The position numbers and the translations under genes are program-made. Shown one piece after another: positions 1 through 5,075 of a DNA stretch of 8,941 nucleotides (positions are counted from its first letter, which is position 1; every line of letters starts with the position of its first letter). The notes below the pieces were generated by a model. That model was not told the origin of the DNA. It did not search any database and worked only from the letters and a program-made list of their open reading frames with translations. Where the stretch lies: NCBI GenBank assembly GCA_022774485.1, contig JALFLX010000108.1, positions 1-8,941 on the forward strand. The letters are read 5' to 3'. The DNA comes from Bacilli bacterium. Lineage in GTDB: Bacteria; Bacillota_I; Bacilli_A; RFN20; CAG-288.

Positions 1-193
1 GATCGGTGCGTTGATGTCCATTGTTCAGACTCTCCTCATGGAGGCCTTAGCGATGAGATCTCGTCACAACGATATGAAGAACACCGGTGATGGTTCCTCT
101 CTCGCTGCCATCCGTCGTTCCAGCCGTCACATCGGTCAGGACAATAAGCAGAAAAAGCAAAAGAAATCGGCCGATAAGCCGTTATGGAGGTAA
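1..193 (+). CDS. yidC: YidC/Oxa1-type membrane protein insertase, C-terminal end only (5' partial)
   Basis: The frame is open from the first bases of the window to a TAA at 191-193, so only the last ~63 codons are visible. YidC inserts and folds membrane proteins in the cytoplasmic membrane, with or without the Sec translocon. The visible start, IGALMSIVQTLLM, resembles the end of the last transmembrane helix of YidC. It is followed by a hydrophilic tail ending in a Lys-rich stretch (NKQKKQKKSADK), the usual cytosolic, ribosome-facing end. The in-frame TTG at 11 and ATG at 14 are internal codons, not starts. Identification rests on this short tail plus the position directly upstream of jag, a conserved Firmicutes pairing. 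The ribosome binding site of jag lies inside its last codons, so the two genes are surely co-transcribed. Confidence 0.8.
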   Translation, partial: IGALMSIVQTLLMEALAMRSRHNDMKNTGDGSSLAAIRRSSRHIGQDNKQKKQKKSADKPLWR

Positions 194-199
194 ATCGTT

Positions 200-817
200 A
201 TGAATCGTTATGAAGGAAAAACTGAAGAAGAAGCCGTCAAAAAAGCGTGCGAAGATCTTCATATCGACGATCCGAAATCTCTTCAATACCAAGTCATCTC
301 AATCAAGAAGACCTTATTCAGCAAAGTTGTCACCATCGGTATCTATTCCATCAGCGATGTCATTGTCTTTGCGGATGATTACATCAAACGCTGCCTTCGC
401 GCGTTAGGAATTGAAGGTTCCACCGAAGCGAAGTATGAAGATGGTGTCATCAAGCTCAACATTGTCACTTGGAAAAACAAGAACGTCATCGGTAGAAACG
501 GTGACACCTTAAGAAGCATCAACGAGCTTACCCGCTCTGCTTGCTTCAACCGTTTCGGCGGTCATTATCGCATCTTGTTAAACTGTGACGGATACAAAGA
601 AGTCAAGTACAACAAATATGAGTCTATGGCTCGTCACTACGCTAACGAAGTTAGAAGAACTCATGTCACTGCGATCTTAGATCCGATGACCAGCGATGAA
701 AGAAGAATTATCCATCAGGCGTTAACTGGATATCCGAACATCAAGACTCAGTCCTTAGGTACTGGTCACAAGAGACACATCACCATTCAGTACGTTCCTG
801 ATCCGGAAGAGAAGTAA
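200..817 (+). CDS. khpB: Jag/KhpB-like RNA-binding protein (Jag_N-KH-R3H)
   Basis: This 205-residue protein matches Jag (SpoIIIJ-associated protein, KhpB), a cytosolic RNA-binding protein that in Gram-positives works with KhpA and influences cell division, elongation and sRNA/mRNA levels. Domains in order: an N-terminal Jag_N region (about 1-50, starting MNRYEGKTEEEAV), a KH domain (about 60-130) with the GxxG loop G98-R-N-G101 inside NVIGRNGDTLRSI, and a C-terminal R3H domain (about 135-200) with the R168-x3-H172 signature in SDERRIIH. The length is at the short end for the family, with only a short linker after Jag_N. GGAGGT at 186-191 sits 8 nt before the ATG and fixes this start. It follows yidC by 6 nt and is closed by a strong terminator, so it ends the operon. 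Isoleucine is almost always ATC/ATT, unlike the ATPase island downstream. Confidence 0.93.
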   Translation: MNRYEGKTEEEAVKKACEDLHIDDPKSLQYQVISIKKTLFSKVVTIGIYSISDVIVFADDYIKRCLRALGIEGSTEAKYEDGVIKLNIVTWKNKNVIGRNGDTLRSINELTRSACFNRFGGHYRILLNCDGYKEVKYNKYESMARHYANEVRRTHVTAILDPMTSDERRIIHQALTGYPNIKTQSLGTGHKRHITIQYVPDPEEK

Positions 818-822
818 CAAAC

Positions 823-859
823 AAAGAGCAGTTCCTATCTCGGGACTGCTCTTTTTGTT
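823..859 (+). terminator. Rho-independent terminator after khpB
   Basis: A 13-bp stem with one G-U pair (823-835 with 842-854, core AGAGCAGT/ACTGCTCT) and a 6-nt loop TATCTC, followed by a T-run at 852-856. It lies 5 nt after the khpB stop and ends the yidC-khpB transcript. Confidence 0.92.
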
Positions 860-938
860 AATTCTTTTGTTTAGATAACAGTTGTTTTCAAATGCATTTC
901 TTTTCATTCCTCATCACGCAAGTGAAATTTAGATATTG

Positions 939-944
939 TATAAT
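939..944 (+). promoter_or_regulatory. Probable -10 box (TATAAT) for the isomerase-kinase gene
   Basis: A perfect TATAAT lies 40 nt before the ATG at 985, in the first gap after the khpB terminator. No good -35 is visible 16-18 nt upstream (the bases around 915-921 do not resemble TTGACA), so it may need an activator or simply be weak. The ribosome binding site AGAAGGA (971-977) is 7 nt from the start codon. No riboswitch-like structure or clear operator is seen between promoter and gene. Confidence 0.6.
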
Positions 945-984
945 TGTTTCAAGCGATATCTAATTTAGAAAGAAGGAATTCCAA

Positions 985-2844
985 ATGAAATTAGTCAAAT
1001 TAAAACCGGCGACGAAAGATTATATCTGGGCAGGTGATAAGTTGAAAAAGTGGGGAAAAGAAGCCCCTTATGACAATATCGCAGAGTGCTGGGAACTCTC
1101 ATTTCATAAAGACGGTCCCTCATTGATTGATTCTGGAGAAGAGAAAGGCAAGAGATTGATGGATGTTGCCACAAAAGATGATATCGGCACTTACGCATCT
1201 TCATTCCCGTTTTTCCCAGTTTTGATTAAATTGATTGATTCTGGATCAAATCTTTCTGTTCAAGTTCATCCTGATGATGCTTACGCGTTAAAGAAAGAAG
1301 ACTCTTTTGGAAAGACTGAGATGTGGTATGTTATCAGCCATGAAAAAGGAGCTGGTCTTTATGTCGGATTGAAAGAAGACTCCACGAAGGAAGAAATCAA
1401 AGAAGCGCTTGAAAATTCGACAATCTTAGAGAAATTAAACTTCTTTCCGGTAGAAGATGGGAATTGTTTCTTCATTCCTTCTGGAACCATTCACGCGATC
1501 GGAAAAGGAGTCAGTGTGATTGAGATTCAACAGAACTCTAATCTCACTTATCGCTTATACGATTATGATCGCGTTGGAAAAGATGGTAAGAAGAGAGAAC
1601 TCCATATTGAAAAAGCGTTAGAGGTGATTGATTATCATAAATACAAGAGACCGACATTCCAAAAAGGAGTGATCGGAAGAAGTAAATATTTTGTCTCTTA
1701 CCGAAAAGATGCGAAGAAAAATCCGCTGTTATCCGCATCCTCTGATTCTTTTGTCACTGTCACTTTTTTAAGCGGTGAAGGTATGATTGGAGATCTTCCT
1801 TATCACGCGTTAGATACCTTCTTCCTCCCTGCTTCTCAAAAAGCAGAGATCAAAGGAGACGGCATCTATGTGATGACAAGATTGGAACACCCTACTCACG
1901 TGATCGGTGTCGATATCGGCGGTACTTCAATCAAAGTCGGTTTGGTTGATCAAAAAGGAAAAATATTAGAAGAGAAAGCATTCCCGTCTGTCAACATCAA
2001 CCAAAGAAAGGCGATGAGCTTGCTGTGTGATACGATTCAAGAAATTCTTGATGATCAGAAAATGACCATTGATCAAATCAAAGGAATCGGTGTCGGTTGT
2101 CCTGGATCAATCAATTCTGAAAAAGGTGTCTGTGAATATGCAAACAACTTGCCTTGGGGGAATTTTAAAATCGCAACGGGATTGAGAAAAAGATTCCCGG
2201 TGGAAGTGAAAGTCAATAACGATGCAAACTGCGCTGCCTTAGGTGAATATATCTTCGGTGGATATCGGAAATATCAGAATATCCTTTTGGTCACTTTAGG
2301 AACTGGTGTCGGCGGTGGCATTATCATCGATGGAAAACTCTACGGTGGAAAAGAAGGAAAAGGTGGAGAAATCGGTCACACCTTGTTCTCGTTGAATGGA
2401 CGAGATTGCACCTGCGGTCAAAAAGGATGTTTTGAAGCCTATACTTCTGTGACTGCATTGATTAAAGACACCAAAGAGATTTTAAAAGACTATCCAAATT
2501 CTATTCTGTATGAGATGACCGATAATGATTTATCGAAGATCAACGGAAAAATGATCTGTGTAGCGTATCAGAAGAAAGATGAGGCAGCTACAAAAGCGTT
2601 TGATCGATATGTGATGTTCTTGTCAGAAGGTCTTCTTTCTTTTATGAATATTTTCCGAATGGATGCGATTCTTTTAGGAGGAGGACTTGCTGAATCTGGT
2701 GAAACACTCTTAGGACCGGTTAGAGAATATTGTGAAAAGAGAAATTATGGCTTTGGTAAAGCTCCAAAAGTTGAGATACAGAAAGCGACGCTTGGAAACA
2801 AAGCGGGAATTTTAGGAGCAGCGAGTTTATTATTTGAATCTTAA
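985..2844 (+). CDS. Fused class I mannose-6-phosphate isomerase and ROK-family sugar kinase
   Basis: A single 619-residue frame holds two complete enzymes. Residues 1 to about 303 are a type I mannose-6-phosphate isomerase (ManA), converting mannose-6-P and fructose-6-P: zinc ligands Q93 and H95 (VQVHPDD), E112 (KTEMWYV) and H170 (SGTIHAIG), and R190 in YRLYDYDR. Residues 306-619 are a ROK sugar kinase: phosphate loop D310-IGGT, catalytic base D413 in NNDANCAALGE, LGTGVGGG at 438-445, and the ROK zinc site H465 plus C475, C477, C482. Both halves keep every key residue and are close to stand-alone length. The junction (TRLEHPTHVIGVDIGGT) is continuous with no stop, frameshift or long linker. 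Substrate of the kinase half cannot be read from sequence; mannose or fructose would make consecutive steps with the isomerase. It appears monocistronic with its own -10 and AGAAGGA ribosome site. Confidence 0.93.
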   Translation: MKLVKLKPATKDYIWAGDKLKKWGKEAPYDNIAECWELSFHKDGPSLIDSGEEKGKRLMDVATKDDIGTYASSFPFFPVLIKLIDSGSNLSVQVHPDDAYALKKEDSFGKTEMWYVISHEKGAGLYVGLKEDSTKEEIKEALENSTILEKLNFFPVEDGNCFFIPSGTIHAIGKGVSVIEIQQNSNLTYRLYDYDRVGKDGKKRELHIEKALEVIDYHKYKRPTFQKGVIGRSKYFVSYRKDAKKNPLLSASSDSFVTVTFLSGEGMIGDLPYHALDTFFLPASQKAEIKGDGIYVMTRLEHPTHVIGVDIGGTSIKVGLVDQKGKILEEKAFPSVNINQRKAMSLLCDTIQEILDDQKMTIDQIKGIGVGCPGSINSEKGVCEYANNLPWGNFKIATGLRKRFPVEVKVNNDANCAALGEYIFGGYRKYQNILLVTLGTGVGGGIIIDGKLYGGKEGKGGEIGHTLFSLNGRDCTCGQKGCFEAYTSVTALIKDTKEILKDYPNSILYEMTDNDLSKINGKMICVAYQKKDEAATKAFDRYVMFLSEGLLSFMNIFRMDAILLGGGLAESGETLLGPVREYCEKRNYGFGKAPKVEIQKATLGNKAGILGAASLLFES

Positions 2845-3271
2845 ATAGAATACGAAATTTAAAAGTATGTCCTAGAAAATTTTTAGGTGTAATTTTCAAA
2901 AAGTAATGTCAAAACAAGGTGCTTTTGTAGTCTTATTTTTTGCTGGAATCTACAAATTATCCTGTTTTTTGCTATGGTTTTCTGGAGGATCTTTAATTTT
3001 TTCACGATAAAAGTAACATTAGAAAATTCTTGTATTCCAATACGAAGTTCAAAAATTTGGTAGGTTCGCTTTTGGTGAATAAAACGCTCGAAACTATTTC
3101 CATATCGGCTTAAGACATAAATTTTTGAGTGTAATCTTCTTGACATGAGATAGCTCAAGAATACACTCTGGTTTTGTGGCTTTCATCACATTGAATGTCG
3201 TGTTAAAGTTTAAAATCTGTACTTTTGTAGTGAACCCCTCTAGTTGGACTAATAAGTAGGGAAGGCAATCA

Positions 3272-3289
3272 GTCAGCTCCGGAGCTGAC
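3272..3289. repeat. 18-bp perfect palindrome
   Basis: GTCAGCTCCGGAGCTGAC is its own reverse complement with no spacer. It is GC-rich inside strongly AT-rich DNA and is not followed by a T-run on either strand, so it is not a simple terminator. It could be a dimer-binding site or a relic of a mobile-element end. Confidence 0.85.
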
Positions 3290-3304
3290 AGATTCCACCA
3301 GCTT

Positions 3305-3331
3305 AGAGCCAAAGGAGTGGGCTTTTCTTTT
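3305..3331 (+). terminator. Weak terminator-like hairpin ahead of the first repeat array
   Basis: AGAGCC (3305-3310) can pair with GGCTTT (3320-3325), with one G-U pair and a 9-nt loop, followed by TCTTTT. It could stop rightward read-through into the repeat-promoter region. The stem is short and could be coincidental. Confidence 0.3.
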
Positions 3332-3355
3332 AAATCTCACGATTTCACTGCCAAT

Positions 3356-3400
3356 ACTAAATTACGCAAAAAAATAGCATAAAAAAACTAAATAACGCAA
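3356..3400. repeat. Two 14-bp direct repeats upstream of the first ATPase gene
   Basis: ACTAAATTACGCAA (3356-3369) and ACTAAATAACGCAA (3387-3400) differ at one base and are spaced 31 bp start to start. Their reverse complement (TTGCG...TTTAGT) resembles the core of the repeat upstream of the second ATPase gene (TTGCGATTTATTTTAGT), lacking 3 bp. The second copy runs directly into the 23-bp array. Confidence 0.7.
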
Positions 3401-3467
3401 TGTGTAAAATAAAACACAACAAATGTGTAAAGTAAAACACGACAAATATGTAAAGTAATATTTAAAA
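3399..3467. repeat. 23-bp-period direct-repeat array at the promoter of the first ATPase gene
   Basis: Units start at 3399, 3422 and 3445, each 23 bp with no spacer. Units 1 and 2 differ at two positions (core TGTGTAAARTAAAACAC). Unit 3 keeps ATGTAAAGTAA and then degenerates, and it covers the likely -35 box. Within unit 1, TGTGT and ACACA form a dyad with 8 nt between arms. Read on the minus strand, the core TTGTGTTTTATTTTACAC matches 14 of 18 bases of the other array's core. Contiguous repeats just upstream of a promoter suggest an iterated protein-binding site, probably autoregulatory (inference). Confidence 0.85.
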
Positions 3468-3489
3468 AAGTGGATAAGAGCGATATAAT
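3461..3489 (+). promoter_or_regulatory. Sigma-A-type promoter of the first ATPase gene
   Basis: TTTAAA (3461-3466, 4 of 6 to TTGACA) and a perfect TATAAT (3484-3489) have a 17-bp spacer. The -35 lies in the last, degenerate 23-bp repeat, so a protein bound to the array would compete with or recruit RNA polymerase. Transcription would begin near 3495-3497, leaving only about 10 nt of leader. Confidence 0.65.
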
Positions 3490-3504
3490 AATATCGGTGA
3501 TATT
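3482..3504 (+). promoter_or_regulatory. Overlapping dyads over the -10 box and start-codon region
   Basis: GATAT (3482-3486) and ATATC (3491-3495) form an inverted repeat around the -10 box. AATATC (3490-3495) and GATATT (3499-3504) form a second 6-bp inverted repeat with a 3-nt centre, ending at the base before the ATG. The only ribosome-site-like bases, GGTGA at 3496-3500, lie in the second dyad and are close to the start, so initiation is probably weak or nearly leaderless. The dyads may be an operator (inference). Confidence 0.5.
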
Positions 3505-4785
3505 ATGAATAATTATAAGAAAAGAATTGTTGATGATTTGCTTGATTTAAAACTAGAATCATTCGGCGCAACATTGATTGTTGGTCCAAAAGGGTGCGGA
3601 AAGACAACAACTGCAAAACAAAAATCTAAAAGTTTCATTGAATTTCAAGATGAGGATAAAAGAGAGAACTATTTAAGCGTAGCTGAAAATATGCCCTCCA
3701 AATTACTGATTGGAGAAAACCCTAGATTATTTGATGAATGGCAAGATGCACCTAAAATATGGGGAGCAATTCGTAAATCGATAGATGATAGAAACGAAAC
3801 TGGATTATATATATTAACTGGTTCTTCTTCACAAAATGTTAAAACACCACACACAGGAACAACCAGAATTTCGACTCTAAAAATGTATCCTATGAGTTTA
3901 TATGAAAGTGGTGAATCATCAGGCGAAGTTTCTTTATTGGATCTGTTTCAAAGAAAAGAAATGGAATTTGTTGTATCAAAATTAACTATTGATGAGTTAA
4001 TTCATTCAATATGCAGAGGTGGCTGGCCAAGAGCGCTGTTAAACAAGACAATACGTTCCCAATTAGAAGTTGCTAATGACTTATTCTATCAAACTTGTCA
4101 TAGGGATATTTCTGCTATAGATGGAGTAAGAAGAAATCCGTTATGGGCGGAAAAAGTTCTTAAATCATATTCTAGAAATATTTGTACTCTTGCTGACACA
4201 AAAACTATTTTCGGCGATATAAATTCTACTACAGATATGACGAAGCCAACCTATTATGATTATATAAGTGCTTTAGAAAATTTATATATTATTGAAGATA
4301 TTCCTGCGTGGTGTCCCTCTATTCGATCGAAAGGAGCGATTAGAGCAAGCAGTAAAAGAAATTTAATAGATCCTTCAATTGCTGTCGCAGCTCTAGGTAT
4401 ATCTCCTGAATATTTTAATAATGATTTTAAGACGTTGGGATTTTTATTTGAATCGCTTTGTATTAGAGATTTAAAGATATATTCTTCTATAATGGATGGA
4501 CGAATTTCATATTATCATGATAGATATGGACTAGAAGCGGATGGCGTTCTCCATCTAAAGGATGGTAGATATGCGCTACTCGAATTTAAACTTGGAACAA
4601 AAGAAATAGATGAAGGAGCGAAACACCTTCTTGAAATTGAAAGACTAATTAAAGAGCATAATAAAGAGGAAAAACAATGTCCTTTATCATTGCCGGATTT
4701 AAAAATTGTCATAACAGGTAGCCAATATGGATACAAAAGAGAAGATGGTGTCTTTGTTATACCGATTGGTTGTTTGAAAAACTAA
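3505..4785 (+). CDS. AAA_14/DUF4143-family ATPase with PD-(D/E)xK-like C-terminal domain (paralog 1)
   Basis: This 426-residue protein belongs to the large, poorly understood bacterial and archaeal family of AAA ATPases with a DUF4143-type C-terminus. The N-terminal ATPase has Walker A VGPKGCGKTT (26-35), Walker B RLFDEWQ (74-80), sensor-like ILTGSS (103-108) and HTGTTRI (116-122, R121 a possible arginine finger). A middle helical part carries CRGGWP (170-175). The C-terminal part has LFESL (314-318), then E344-A-D346 and E360-F-K362, which fits the restriction-endonuclease fold (acidic residue, then ExK on the next strand). There are no signal peptide or membrane segments, so it is cytosolic. 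The protein ends IPIGCLKN, as the second copy ends VPLGCLKN. It stands alone between its own promoter array and its own terminator. AT-rich composition and frequent ATA codons suggest transfer. Biological role unknown; DNA binding and cleavage are inferred from the fold only. Confidence 0.88.
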   Translation: MNNYKKRIVDDLLDLKLESFGATLIVGPKGCGKTTTAKQKSKSFIEFQDEDKRENYLSVAENMPSKLLIGENPRLFDEWQDAPKIWGAIRKSIDDRNETGLYILTGSSSQNVKTPHTGTTRISTLKMYPMSLYESGESSGEVSLLDLFQRKEMEFVVSKLTIDELIHSICRGGWPRALLNKTIRSQLEVANDLFYQTCHRDISAIDGVRRNPLWAEKVLKSYSRNICTLADTKTIFGDINSTTDMTKPTYYDYISALENLYIIEDIPAWCPSIRSKGAIRASSKRNLIDPSIAVAALGISPEYFNNDFKTLGFLFESLCIRDLKIYSSIMDGRISYYHDRYGLEADGVLHLKDGRYALLEFKLGTKEIDEGAKHLLEIERLIKEHNKEEKQCPLSLPDLKIVITGSQYGYKREDGVFVIPIGCLKN

Positions 4786-4831
4786 TATTTTTGAAATAAA
4801 TTTTCTAGATAAATTAATTAAACATCCTAAA

Positions 4832-4877
4832 ATTCCTAATTGGTCTGATACAAGTATCAAGCCCGTTAGGGATTTTT
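4832..4877 (+). terminator. Rho-independent terminator after the first ATPase gene
   Basis: An outer stem (4832-4840 with 4865-4873, two G-U pairs), an inner GG/CC and a tip TGATAC-AA-GTATCA (4846-4859) make a long, interrupted hairpin. T-run at 4873-4877. It separates the first ATPase gene from the second array, so the two ATPase genes are separate transcription units. Confidence 0.75.
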
Positions 4878-4932
4878 CCTTTGTTAAAAACTTGTATATA
4901 AAATAGATTAATTGATAATTATAATTTTAACT

Positions 4933-5047
4933 TCAAAATATCGATTTATGACTTGCCAAACTTGCGATTTATTTTAGTCCAAACTTGCGATTTATTTTAG
5001 TCCAAACTTGCGATTTATTTTAGTCCAAACTTACGATTTAATTAGAA
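4933..5047. repeat. 23-bp-period direct-repeat array at the promoter of the second ATPase gene
   Basis: Three identical contiguous units (4956-4978, 4979-5001, 5002-5024; core CTTGCGATTTATTTTAGTC) are flanked in exact register by degenerate ones. The upstream unit (4933-4955) keeps CGATTTAT exactly 23 bp before the next. The downstream unit (5025-5047) begins CCAAACTTACGATTTA and then diverges. There are no spacers, so this is not a CRISPR array. The period equals that of the first ATPase gene's array. Identical centre and decayed ends are what recent unit duplication would leave. The last unit covers the -35 region. Confidence 0.95.
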
Positions 5048-5058
5048 AGGTGTACAAT
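5031..5058 (+). promoter_or_regulatory. Probable promoter and ribosome site of the second ATPase gene
   Basis: TACAAT (5053-5058) is a good -10. A poor -35, TTACGA (5031-5036), lies 16 bp upstream in the last repeat unit. The other units carry TTGCGA at this place, closer to consensus. The leader is about 12 nt and contains GAGG at 5065-5068, 7 nt before the ATG at 5076. The ATG at 5063 is out of frame and not used. Confidence 0.6.
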
Positions 5059-5075
5059 ATTTATGAGGCTAAATT

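Larger units (their letters stand above)
2845..3355. other. Intergenic region without a convincing gene; weak leftward frames
   Basis: About 510 bases separate the isomerase-kinase gene from the first repeat array. Two leftward open frames overlap here. One of 91 codons (3158 down to 2883) opens with TTG. One of 72 codons (3312 down to 3094) also opens with TTG and contains ALSWWNLSAPELTDCL. Neither has a ribosome binding site, and I recognise neither. Because they overlap by about 65 bases in different frames, they could be two pieces of one gene broken by a frameshift, but they could equally be chance openings in AT-rich DNA. A short CCTA...TAGG hairpin at 2871-2887 is the only terminator-like element after the isomerase-kinase gene, and it is weak. 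The segment also holds an 18-bp palindrome, listed separately. Confidence 0.35.

Noticed and set aside
11..16. TTG or ATG as start of a short independent gene ending at 193
   Set aside because: The frame is open from the window start and reads as the last transmembrane helix and basic tail of YidC.
945..984. Riboswitch or attenuator before the isomerase-kinase gene
   Set aside because: Only about 35 nt separate the expected transcription start from ATG, too short for either, and no stable stem is present.
2871..2887. Terminator after the isomerase-kinase gene
   Set aside because: The CCTAGAA/TTTTTAGG hairpin is AT-rich, has a 3-nt loop and no T-run beyond its own arm, so it is not called as a feature.
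4933..5047. CRISPR-like array
   Set aside because: The 23-bp units abut each other with no unique spacers, there are no cas genes, and the array overlaps a promoter. It is a tandem direct repeat.
3399..5047. Plasmid iterons or a replication origin
   Set aside because: Unit length would fit iterons, but no Rep protein or DnaA-box cluster is visible and the flanks are chromosomal genes.
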